Assembly (NCBI RefSeq): GCF_910592395.1
Contig: NC_088317.1
Coordinates: 2,730,001 to 2,790,000, forward strand
Direction: 5' to 3'
Source of the DNA: Lineus longissimus
Taxonomy: Eukaryota > Nemertea > Pilidiophora > Heteronemertea > Lineidae
DNA: 60,000 nucleotides
A program made the position numbers and the translations under genes. Shown piece by piece: positions 1 to 12,200 of the stretch. The notes below the pieces were generated by a model. It did not search any database. It was not told the DNA's origin and saw nothing but the letters and a program-made list of their open reading frames with translations. Numbering within the stretch: position 1 is the stretch's first letter; each line of letters starts with the position of its first letter.

Positions 1-190
1 TGTGACCCGTCACAGCAAAACCAGGCGCATGTCGCTCTGAGCTTGGCAGGTTGAGACGGACTGTTTGTTTATTTCTCTATTGTCTGCCTTTTGTGAAATA
101 TGAGCACATCAATTTCTTCCATTATCTCCTGGTGTCACTTTGGCTCATCTTCTGTGCGACATGCGCCTGGTTTTGCTGCGACGGGTCACA
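1..190. repeat. Small inverted-repeat DNA element (MITE-like), family A copy 1
   Basis: The left end TGTGACCCGTCACAGC and the reverse complement of the right end (156-190) match over about 35 bp with one difference. The interior left half is clearly related to the left arm of the element at 2759-2981 (shared CTTGxCAGGTTGAxACGGAC and CCTTTTGTGAAAT). There is no coding capacity. The element begins at base 1 of the window, so its left flank and target duplication cannot be checked. It is a non-autonomous transposon-like repeat of unknown superfamily. Confidence 0.75.
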
Positions 191-2758
191 TATACCAAAC
201 ACTGAACCACATTCAATGGATTGAGATCCAATTCAGCAGGCTAGCCAATGAAATCAATGAAATTTAACTACAGCTTAGATATCAGGTTTCGCAACAAGGA
301 AGAATAGTATCTGACGAATATCAAAGTTAAAATGCTCAAGGCTTTTCCCACTTTCGACCAAGACGATTGAATCAGGGCCCCAACAAGACTAAAGCGCACA
401 CTCAGAACACATCAGAAAGTCTAGAAAGTAAACTTTAGACATTGCATAAGACACTGTGACCCTTTGTTCCAGGTGAACACGACTGGTCAGCGCCCAAACA
501 AACTTCTTCGAAACAGGATGCTTTTTTCCTGATTCATACGCCGACAGTTCTTTCCAACCTTGGTCGATGATTACTTCAATCATTCCCATGTCTCAAGCAT
601 GCCATATCAAGTCAACTTCTCAAAGGCATAGAAGGACAATACCAGAAATCCATTAACTGATAAAGGTCAATAAAGTATGTAGGCCTACACTGTATATCAA
701 CATGGCCGGGAAAACAGGTAGGCCTCGGCCTGCTTGAGGTGGTAAAATGAAAGGGCAAAATAACACAATATGACTCACTTCAATGGTCACAATGTACGTT
801 ATATGTATACTTACTAGCCATTACGAATATAGAATCTAGTTGTCAACAAATGATATTGGTCAGATATGCAGGTAGACGATCACATATGCCAGACTCAGGA
901 CTCGCACTACCAGGCCTAAGCAAAGTCAAGCCGGAAACTTTGACACATCATGACCTGCCCATAAACTGATGACATCATGACTTTCAGTGGTGAAAACATC
1001 AATAATTTAACCACAGCTGTTACACGTAATTCAATGATATCAGTAGGTCATGTGTACCAATAGGCCCATATCAACCATGCAAAACATGTTTGATCTTCTT
1101 AACTGATTGCCATGTATTGAAACCCCCATATCACAACCAGCAGGCTTCGAATCAGCAGAACATATCAGGGTTGATATCGGCCTTAAAACTTGTAAGTTAC
1201 GCTGTGATTTCGAAGCTACTTTTCATGATAATTACCTCATGCTGTCATAAAGAGCATATTACCAAACTGCCCCTGGAAAAACCATGCATTCAAGCCAACC
1301 ACCTGTATCATGTTCATCAAAATTAGAACTGACACAACATCGCCCTTAAAAAATTGAATTCTTCTTGTTTCCTTTATGCACCTGCAGCGACAGTTACGGT
1401 ACTTAAGTGATAAATTGATGAAAACGTCGTCATTGTACATGTGCAATGATGCTGACATGACAAATAAATTAAAAAATTTCAGTCACTGTATCATTTCGTG
1501 GTGGAATTGTGTTGAATTTTCAAAGGAAATTGAAGTCTGCCCATCCTTTGTGATGAAGCATGCTCCTATACTGAAGTGATGTGGAGTATTGATTATCCAA
1601 ATAACGCAATGTTGACAGGAACACAGGTGGTTAGTTAACTCATTGGGGCAAGGATACTTCCTTTGACTGGGTTATTCACAAAGTGACCCATCAGCAATGA
1701 CAGCGTAGAGATTCACATGTCAACACTACATACTCCAACATTTAAATCAAAATCGCGAAACATTTTTCTGATTTTGAAATATTCTGTGTTCAGTCATGTA
1801 TCCCTTGAAATCTGTAACAAATTTTTTCTTGAAATAAGAATTCTTCGAACAAGAGGCGATAAAAACCTCTTATGACATCCAATCATATCAACCATATCCG
1901 TTTCTCGTACCTGAAATCCTCGATATCACAACTTGTTGGTCTCAAGTTACCACATATCGAATCATAAAATCCATAATGACCACATCCACAAGTTGTCACT
2001 TGTGTTATTGGACTAACCTATTGTGCTTCGAACGATAATGAATCTGTCCGAGCTATTTATATAAGAACGGCAGCTAACGACCCGACCCACACACCTAATT
2101 AGCCAATTAACCCTCCGCAGACCGAGAGAGTTTCAGTCCTATTAATCAGAAATGGTTAATAGGAAGGAAGACCTTTTGCTATATCAGTCAGGACACCACC
2201 TGGTGACAAATTCCGTAACTTTGTAACGCTCGTGACAAAACTTTGCCACATTTGTTATCAAGATTGCATCAAAAACAACTTTTTCCAACAGAATAGTGTC
2301 TCATTTCCAGTAATGCATGAAACCACCATCCACACAAAATCTGAATTCAAATCCCATTTTTCCAAATTTCAAATTAACAGAAAAAGTTCCTTTTGATTCG
2401 ACGTCAGCAGAGACGCCAAACCCAATACAACACAGACCGAGTGTCTGGCCGCCACTTCACATTCAAATTGTCCGTAAATTGAGTAAATCAGAGAAAATCT
2501 GGTTTACCAGTAAACTGATTGATTCAATCACGGGAATTCTGGGTGAGGGACATGAGTCTCCCAATCACCACACACATTGAATGGTGTTAGCATGTCAGAT
2601 ATCATCACTTTGGGAAAGGGGGGGAGTTGTACTCTTAACCTTAACTCTTTGAAAGAAAACAATCAGCTATTTACATGATAATCTGGTGGAAAGTCCTCAA
2701 TCAGCACTTTCAAGAAGTATCACGGATTGCATTCTGATTCTGGTAAATTTTGGTTATT
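191..2758. other. Intronic sequence of the FNDC3-like gene, no gene seen
   Basis: This stretch lies downstream of the last FNDC3 exon visible in the window (3046), so it is intron on the minus-strand transcript. The open frames here are short and none resembles an FN3 domain or another family I know. I see nothing beyond ordinary AT-rich DNA. Confidence 0.5.
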
Positions 2759-2981
2759 TGTGACTCGCTCTACCAAAACTAGGCGCTTGTCGCATCTGAA
2801 CTTGACAGGTTGATACGGACTTGTTGTTCATTTCCCTATTGTAGACCTTTTGTGAAATCTATTACAAACTGATTTGGTCACATTTCACAAAAGGTCTACA
2901 ATAGGGAAATGAACAACAAGTCCGTATCAACCTGTCAAGTTCAGATGCGACAAGCGCCTAGTTTTGGTAGAGGGGGTCACA
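2759..2981. repeat. Near-perfect 100-bp inverted repeat (hairpin MITE), family A copy 2
   Basis: The left arm (2759-2858) and right arm (2882-2981) are reverse complements, differing only near the tips (CTCGC against CCCCC), and are separated by a 23-bp loop. Tips are TGTGAC and GTCACA. The arm sequence is related to the element at 1-190, so the two form one family. The element lies 65 bp downstream of the 5' splice site of the FNDC3 exon at 3046, so the pre-mRNA would carry a 100-bp duplex. Confidence 0.9.
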
Positions 2982-3045
2982 TTTTCACATTTCTGAAGCT
3001 TTTCAAATACCCCCAAACGTAAACGGGTTAGTCCCTGGCACTTAC

Positions 3046-3262
3046 CTTGTGTTGGGTGTATATGTGGGTGCGCATGACTGTGGTTATTACACTGATGAGG
3101 CGGTGGCGTGCTATGCATGTGTGGCGGTGCCACATGGTGCATGTGGGGCGGCGCACCATGGTGTGGTTGGTGGGGCTGAGGTGGGTACTGGTTTGGGTAA
3201 TGCGCAGAGTACTGTGGTCCGTATGTTGGGTACACTTGCTGTGGAGGGCTGTTTGGTCCACC
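3046..3262 (-). CDS. FNDC3: FNDC3 coding exon 3 (Pro/His/Tyr-rich)
   Basis: The acceptor is ttttccag|GGTGG and the donor CACAAG|GTAAGT. The exon is 217 nt, enters in phase 0 and leaves in phase 1. It encodes GGPNSPPQQVYPTYGPQYSA followed by His-Pro repeats (PPHMHHVAPPHMHS) and ends HPTQG. The matching region of vertebrate FNDC3 proteins is also His/Pro-rich. The composition skew makes the opposite strand look open, which is a shadow. Confidence 0.82.
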
Positions 3263-6200
3263 CTGGAAAAGAGACAAGGAAAACATGATAAGTTTAACAG
3301 TTTACAGGAGAATCGGCAGTCAAATCATCAGTGAACTCTCTCATTTATAGATCAATGTCTTATTGGATCCATGCATCTGATGAAATGGAAAATATGGTAC
3401 TTAACCACCTTTTCCATACAGCTATACCGAGTATGCCAGCTCATCCCCACTAACACCTGTTGACACCCACTTGGGAGGTTGATGAAACAGGTTCAGACCA
3501 GTTTCATTCATATCAACGGTTGTGGAATGGGCGCAGAATCGCAGGTGAAGTGTCGTACTCGAGGATGCATATTACAGCACTCATATCATTGATTTTTTAT
3601 CCTGCTGTCAAACCACAACAACAACAAACATAAAGCAACTCATCTTCTTCTTGGAAATACACATCAACAAGCTGGTGCTGCCATCTGGAGTTTATCTGTT
3701 ACACTATTCCCATTGATGTACCATTCTGAATGAATGTAGTGACGTGTCAAATGAACACTGGATAACGGCACAACCAAGATTAGCTCCAAAAATACCAATC
3801 AACCAAATGAACGAGTTCCACTGACTGAGTTATAGCGAGGGAGGGCACAATGGTTTGCCTTCTAATGCTAAACACAGCCAAGCAGCACCTTCCTTCCTGA
3901 TCAAAAAACACAGTCTACATAGTGTAGGAGGAGCTGCTTCTTGAATTATCAAGCTCTCTGATCACTTCAACACTTCGACTTGGGGGGGGGGGGGGGGCTT
4001 TTTACTTTTCGGACCAAAGGAAATCTGTACAGATTTACTTGTCAGACCCATCTGAACCGATCCAATTCGGTTTGCCCCAAGATTGTCACTGACAAATAGT
4101 CTTACCTAGCTGATACTTGCATTGTTTCCAGGCCTAAAAGCACCTTAGGCAAATCAGGAACACAGCTACAGTCTTTTCTGAACATATTTGGCCTACAGAG
4201 TGCCCGTTTTATTTAGGGATCAATTCGGTCACTGACCTACATGTATTTCTAAATTAGGTTAGGTATGGCAAATTAAGCAGGCGTCAACATGAACCACCAC
4301 GTGGAATCGCTTTATAATTTGATAACAGCTTTTGAAGGGGAATGTGCGGGGAAGCAGCTTGGCAAGTGAGATGATGTTGAACGAAACACCTTCTTCTGGA
4401 AGGAGCTATAACAATATGGAGTACCTGACACAGCTGAGCTCATGAAAACATAGAGATGATAAACACTCTCGGATATTCTGAAACTAGGCCACTGAACAGA
4501 GTTCATTCATGACAACAACATCGCAGAAGAATCTTTTTTATTCATATTTGATTTTTTGTCGGAAATGGACTGAATTCTTTTGTCAGTAAGTCACTGGCAT
4601 CCTGCCAAGTTTACTTTCTCCGATTCTTTGGAGAAGAGAATGCAGCACATGCAGCCAAGGATGCAGCAGACTCTTATTTGACAGTAGCATTGTCGCCACT
4701 CAGTCTTCAAATACCATGTCAATATCAACATGGTGACTCACTGGGTGAGCTCCGATAGTGTGAGGTTGTTCAGGAGATGAAACGTACATCTGGCAAAAAA
4801 ATGTTTCTCTGATTCTTCCAGATGCAAATGTTTGCACTGTCACCAAATATTATGTCAATATCAGAAGTGATGATGGCAGGCTTGGCTACTGATTGTCTAC
4901 CAGATGAAATATGCGCCAATTGTCCGAATAGATTTGTTTGGATTGCATTTCCGATTAAATTAGAACTCAAGGGGATGAGTGCCTCAGACAATTAACTTCG
5001 ATGACTCCAGTCACTTCCACTTTTCCACATTTTTTCTCTCCATTTTCACTAAATGTAAAATGAGATCAGCTTCCGTGTGGCAGTCAGTCAACATTTTAAG
5101 CCAGGGAATTAAGCCGGCTTTGTAGCAGGCTACCAACACATGGGGACTGGGGCCCAATTAACTGTCTTTGCCAGGGCGCCTCTGGGTTTTTTCAGAAGCT
5201 TCTTACAGCAATTCCATCACTACAGCACTCGTAAAAATACATGTAGAGCCTAGTTCACACAAACAAAACCCGTCTTCTGCTTTCTCAAGACTGACAACAA
5301 TAGCACTCCGGATATTACTCTCATGTTGGACAGGAAAATGTCTCAAAACTTTTTTCAAAACCAGTCAGAGTTGAAAAAATGACATGGTCTGAATCACGTA
5401 CGAGATTAAAAATTACGATTCAGCGCAACCAAAATGCATCTGGATATTCTAACAAAGAACTTTGAAAAAGTTCGAACGGAGCTGGAGCCAGAATATGGTA
5501 GATGCTGCGTATTTAAAATGATTATGGAATCTGTGGCTGCATTTGAATGGAAAAGCCCTGTTTTCAGATGGATATGTCTGGCACCTGGGGTATTCACTCC
5601 TAACATGTTTAGGGAAATGGTTGGACAAACATCTTTCTCCATTAGAAAATTTTATATTTGGTAGAATCCGGACTTCAGCTACCAGTTATTCCTCATTATG
5701 CCTATTCCTCAGTGACTCCTATACATTGCCCTGCTTGCAGAAGCTGAACCCTGGTCTTCTATCACTAGGACCAGAGTCATGCTTACATGTAATTGAGCCC
5801 CAGATTGGTCAAGTTGAAAATCATAAGTCTGAGACAAATTACACTCTCCAATTAAACACATTCCTTTGAAATTTGTCTTTTAGGCTGATGGAAAAATACA
5901 GCTTATTTGGGTCAGAACTTTTTGAATGAACCATTACCGACTTTATAATGGCTCGAGAAAGGCGATGCAGCAAACAGCAGGAAAAAAACGCCTAACCGGA
6001 ATAAGATGTTATCGTTCAGTCTGGGGCTGAGTTCACCAGACAAGTCCATTGTGAGCAAGTGTATGACAATGCCACTGCTAGAAGATTCTGTGTACGCTTT
6101 CCTAGACTTTACATTAGACTGAAATCCATACCAAAAGTTATTTTCCTACATCACAAATATGTAGATTATCCACGAGATGGGGGCCTGAAGGCATCCAAAG

Positions 6201-9200
6201 TGATTTCGATTCTTGAAAGGATCACCAATGCTTCGCTTGCGATGGACTATCTCCCTGGGCAAGATGCAGCCAAGAAGTCACCGAATTCCTTGTACCTGGT
6301 GTCTATTCCAGGGAAAACCAAATACCCCATTCAAGCAGATGAAACGAAGGCCTCCACAGACTCCTCAACCAAACTGAAGATAAGGGGCCACAATAGACCC
6401 AACTGGTGCCAAGCCATGTAGCACCACTCCTTCACCATTCAAGAACAGACTACAATATTCTGCAGACTACTGCTGAAAACTGCCTCACAACATTTCAATC
6501 GCCCAAATACTTACATAGTAACCTACAGTCATAGGCTGGCTGGGCCCCATGCCCGGCCCCGGAGGCTGTTGTGATAATATTACATGCGTCAAGATGCCAT
6601 TTTCGTCCACAATTTGTTGTACCATGTGACCCGGAGGAACCTGCATTGGCATCGGCATCGGTGGCCCATTGTTTGACACCATTCTGACTGTAGCTGGACC
6701 TGCAAAGACAAAAGACCAAACAAACATAAATATGATGATAAATAATGAAAAACATCACAGATCAAGTTCCCTTTTCAGGTCAATTGAATGTAGTCTTCCT
6801 CAACAGCTAGAGTTCCTCAGGAATGCATCCAAGAATGCATTCTTTTCCAACAATTTCTAAGAAAACCTAGTTCTTTCCTTGGTAACCCAGGGCAGGCATG
6901 TTTGGTACAATGTAAGTTGAAAGGCCTGCCTGCGAGAATCTGATCATCCAGAGTACTTCAGTTTGGCTGACATCTTCTAGCCAAATAAAACAGGCTCCTC
7001 TTCGAAGCAAAGCAAAGGCAATCTCTAGCCAATCACACCAAAGGTTTCTATGGTCTTTTTTGGTGATTATTAGACCGTTATCTTTGATTAGTAGATCACC
7101 TTACAACAACTTCTCTTCCTTGTCGGTTGAGGTCTGAAGAAAGAAAGTCAATTGTTGGTGTGTTTTTCTTGTCTGTCCCAATGCTGCAGGGATATTTGCT
7201 GGGATGCAAAGTCCTCAAAGTAGTTCTATATTTTATTGCTAAAGAGTTAAAATTAAGGTGCAGCAATCGATTATTTCTAGCAGTTAATATCAACAGTTGG
7301 AATTAGGAATCCATCATTTAACAGTTGTATGACACAGCAACCCTTGACAGGCACCGGGCTTTGATCAATCTCTCACCACAATCATGGAGAATTAATGAAA
7401 GAAGGCCACTTTTTAAAGTTGAGTACAATACAGTTCTCCAGAAAAAGATTCTGATCACAGGAAGAAATCCATAGGCATAGCACGCACACAGGCAATCCCG
7501 TGGATGGACAATGGTGGAGAATTAGTGTCTGGAGTCAGACCTCTTTGGGGTTGGAACCAGACATGATTTGACCGGTGGACTGAGAGCACGAGCCCTTAGA
7601 CCGCAGTCAGGACACACAAACCCATGATGCTCTGTCACTGCACTGCGCCACCTCTGCCCGATATATCAGCAAGCAATTACAAGATGCAGCATGAAACCTC
7701 AAGCACCAGATATCAACAGGTGGCTTTGATACATCGAGCATCTCCGGTGATGTCACCACCACCCACAACAAGACCTACTAGATCAATCAAATGAGATCAC
7801 ACTCTCGTATCCGCCATCCACAAAGTAGCCATTAATATAATTCTTGATTATTATTGTGTTTCTAAGGCAACGGCTTTTATTTGTCTGTTGCCAAGGACGT
7901 TTGATAAGAAATACAATGTTTGTACCCTTGGGGAGGCTGGTTTTACTACATGTACCATTGTGTGTTTGCACTGAATGAAGCATTGAGAGGGTGGGCCTAC
8001 CGGGATTCAATATTCCAACAACCTACTCAATGCTGATGATATTTAATAGAGAAAATAACATGAATGACTAATTCTACGCATTAGTAGGCCTACTAAAAGA
8101 ACTGCCCATGTTGAAGCTGTGGGAACTGAAAATGCTGTTAACCCTCTCCACACTTGACCGTTATGTTGACCATTGTGACGTCACGCAAGACTTGATTTGT
8201 CATGAGCTGAAATCCATTGGTCGTAACTGCGTAGCACAGTGGTTGAGCTGTAAATGATATATGGATAATAAAAGGTCCCATTCCTGTATTGAGAACCAAG
8301 AATTGTCTTGAACCCCCCAGCTAAGCCTGGCCACATTCCCCTCCATTTGTTCAATACCTGTACTGCACAATCGATTATTAAAATCTGTTTTTCTCAGAAA
8401 CCCACTCACCCACCCTACCACACTGATCGCTTTCTTGCCCTTATGAATGTGAGGAAACATCCTATAAATAACCCTCACTCGTCAATTACATCGCTGCATG
8501 AAAAATGCACTCCTCATCTAATGTCACCGCCTACGATCGATGACGAAGACCACGGATAAAGTTGGTTTCTCATCAGTAATTTATAGAAGCATGCATTTCC
8601 AATAATGTGTGGGTCAACGTCAATGTGCAGGAAATACATTGGTATCGTGATAATTTCACGACAAACCAATTCTGCAATTGCCATGGCGACGTCAAAATAT
8701 GCAACTCCTGAAATTTCAGAGTGATTTTTAGGACTTGTCCTGGCAGTGGGATACACTTCACTTAGGTTTGTATGTTGCTGCTATTTCATTCATAAACTCT
8801 GGGCCCCCAAGGCCAACCTCAACACCGGCTCAAGTGAACTATCAGAAATGATAACGGAGGCATTTAGGAATCACCAAAGGCCCACTGATATGTTACTGAT
8901 ACATTTTGTCTACTATGAAACTATCGAAACTGCCAGCCAAAAAGAATATAAATCTCTTATACAGGTCTATCTCTCACATATCTCCGCCGGCATGTAAAAC
9001 CGTCAGTTCCTGGATGCCATGGCGATAAAAAAGAATGTATCTATCTCTGGTTGTCATGGTGAGGGGGAAATATTTGCCGGGAAATAAGAGATAGGAGGCT
9101 GATAGCGACGAGCCGGCACCTGTACACTTGAAGCAAGCGGCTAGGAGTCAAGAGACTTTGAGTGAGGTCTTGAGCAAGGCTCTTAACTCCAGTGCCGGGC

Positions 9201-12200
9201 AGCGTGGGGCTATTTGACATCTTGTGTGGAGTGTGGCACAGAAGTGTCCAACTCTGAATCCAAGGGCCAAAGGGTTCGAACCCCAGTCTTGTCCAAGCTT
9301 CGGCCTTCAAAGTTCGGTGCTGTGTTGAGCTGAATGATCAGCTCCTTGCCTTGATACCCCGAGTGCTCATGTGGATACCTAAAATAGTGTGCCTCAGTTT
9401 TTCACAGTTGCCCCCATCCCCTGGGATAACAGTCTCAGTAAGATAGATGAAACCCTAGCTATAATTGGCACCAAAAGGAAACTGCAGCATGCAAATGAAT
9501 TGGAAAGGAAGTAAACAGCACTATTAAAATAGTTGTGAAAAAACTCTGCAACATTTTGCTTGTTAATTTTCTGTTTACCTGGTTTGTATGCCATAAATAA
9601 TGCATAGAAAATATCTGTTTACTGATACGGGAGTAATATTTAAGAACCATCAGACAGAAACTTCATGCAAGATTACACTTGCGGCAACCCGCCTGTCTGG
9701 CGGCTTGACTGAGACCCTTTTAACTGAGCTTGCACTGTAACTTCCCAAATCGCACGTTATTTGCCAATTCAAGAAAAATGACAAATATTACAACCTGTTG
9801 ACTCTACAATCAAGGCAATTCACTGGCCACTTGACCTTCATTGGGGGACAAGCAGGAAATGTCAAATATGATGACCTCTTAACAACAACTTGACCTTGAA
9901 ATCGATTCTATACAATCTTTGAAAGGAGTGGTACTTGCTGTGTAGCACGGCCGCCAGGAATAAATCCACCACTCACGTCACAGGAACTGCTTTTGATTTT
10001 TCACTGATATGAAGGATGTATTAAATCCCATCAATAGATCTGCATACCAGTATCGTCAATTGGTACGGAATGAAAGCTCCATCAAGCAAGTACCATTATA
10101 GATTAATCTCTACTTGATACTACTTATAGTACAGGATGAATTGTCTGCCTCCAATGTTTTTTCCCCATCATCAAAAATACAATTTTGATGAGACGAAATT
10201 GTGTTAAGTGACTGAAGACCTAAATATCGTAGACTACACAGCCAAACTAACACATGTTAACTCTTAAACCATTTTATGTGTGTGGTTTTTGATGATAGTC
10301 TGTCTAGGATTTGAAAGTAAACACAATAAAGCAATGTGTAAAATGTTTGCTGGCCACACCAGGGGCTACAGACAGAGGGCTGGACCAACGAGAATGAGAA
10401 AGACAGGGTGTTTCAGAAAACAGGGCCCCAGTGGTCTTACATTAATTTCCTCAAATTCACAATCATTTCAATTTTTAAAATATGAACATTTGCAAAATGA
10501 GGGGGAGGGGTGCCAAGCTAGATCCACGCTGGAGACGAGAATCTTCAATATATTATGAATAGGCCTACTTGAATGTTGTTTTTCCTCGAGGGATAGTTGG
10601 ACTGATGAAGATAGATCCTGAGAGTATTCATAGATGTGGAGAACTGATAAAACAGACAATATGAAGGCCAACTATCATGAAAGTGATGACAGACTTGTCA
10701 GCACCCTTCCATTGTGATACTTTGTACATAACTTAGAGAACAAAAGAGCCCCTGCTCATTTATCAACCAAAATAATTTACAATTTGATTATAATAATAAA
10801 TTGATTCCAATGAGTACTCAATGGAACTGATCCATCATACCGATATTTGGAACCAGAATTACAATGCAAAAGCTCTGACTGTACCAGGCCAAAAAATCCT
10901 TGGCCTACATAAAACAAGTAAATTATAGATCTCATCAATAAATTCAGTCATCAAGCAAAATCAAGTTTGTTTTTTCTAATCAAACACATGATTTAACAAT
11001 GAAATCAAAAATGGAATTGCGTTTTTACTGCAACCTATTTCTGAATGTCAGAATGAAATAAAACCACACATTTTCCCAACAACTTGATTTCTAATCAAAA
11101 ATTAATTGAATGAAAATGTCAAACGGAATTGAATGGCACAGATAAGCAATCTGGTCCACAAATGGAGTCAATCAGAACCTTTCCAACTGATAGATACTGT
11201 TGTACAGTTAGATATGTCCTGTTGTACAGTTAGATATGTCCTGTTGTACAGTTAGATATGTCCTGTTGTACAGTTAGATATGTCCTGTTGTACAGTTAGA
11301 TATGTCCTGTTGTACAGTTAGATATGTCCTGTTGTACAGTTAGATATGTCCTGTTGTACAGTTAGATATGTCCTGTTGTACAGTTAGATATGTCCTGTTG
11401 TACAGTTAGATATGTCCTGTTGTACAGTTAGATATGTACTGTTGTACAGTTAGATATGTACTGTTGTACAGTCAGATATGTACTGTTGTACAGTTAGATA
11501 TGTACTGTTGTACAGTCAGATATGTACTGTTGTACATTTAGATATGTACTGTTGTACAGTTAGATATGTACTGTTGTACAGTCAGATATGTACTGTTGTA
11601 CATTTAGATATGTACTGTAGTACAGTTAGTGGGAAAGACTGCATCTCAAACCAGCCTCAATTTTATCGATAAATCTAATGCTGCCGCCAGTGTTCACGAA
11701 AAGTGCTTTCTGATTCCTTCGATGTTCAAACTTCTTCTACTTTGCCTCTGACATAGCTCGAACTTTATTAATCCCTAAGACTATACTGACCTTTGAAGAT
11801 GGTGTGAAATATTTCATTGGACACCACCATAATTTTTCATCTCAAGCCGAACAAACAACGCTACAAGGCCACGTCAAAGCTCTAATTGTCAATTACGAAA
11901 CATCAGAGAAACGCTGTATGCTGCCATGACTGACAGGAGTCATTGACGAGAACGTCGGTTTGCTCCACGCTAAACTAATGATGATTTTAAATAGCGTTGT
12001 GGACCAGAGACGGCAGACACCAATCACCATGGCAACGGGAAGCATCTCGGCATCGCCGTTCTGGTTAAGATTATCGTATGTAAAACGAAGCACGAGGAAA
12101 CAAACTACCCGGGTCGTATCACAAACTCTGTAGCTCTGTAACGTCTGCTGCCGCCATGCAACAACAGGAAATAAACTGGCTTTGAAGGGATTCAATTCAA

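Noticed and set aside
3028-3334. Plus-strand and alternative-frame open frames over 3028-3334
   Set aside because: They are shadows of the His/Pro-rich FNDC3 exon on the minus strand; composition bias removes stops in the other frames.
4770-4991. 73-codon minus-strand frame in an FNDC3 intron
   Set aside because: No family resemblance and no splice sites that would join it in phase between the flanking FNDC3 exons, which already fit each other directly.
7545-7665. Minus-strand GGTTCCAACCCC with GGTGGCGCAGTGCAGTG, again tRNA/SINE-like
   Set aside because: Spacing between the boxes is too long for a tRNA and no second copy was recognised for comparison.
9228-9290. tRNA-like B box GGGTTCGAACCCC with an upstream A-box-like GTGGCACAG
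   Set aside because: No cloverleaf with paired acceptor and anticodon stems could be drawn. It may be a decayed tRNA-derived SINE head, but the evidence is too thin to annotate.
11198-11629. Possible CRISPR-like array
   Set aside because: Units follow head to tail with no unique spacers and the genome is eukaryotic; it is a minisatellite.
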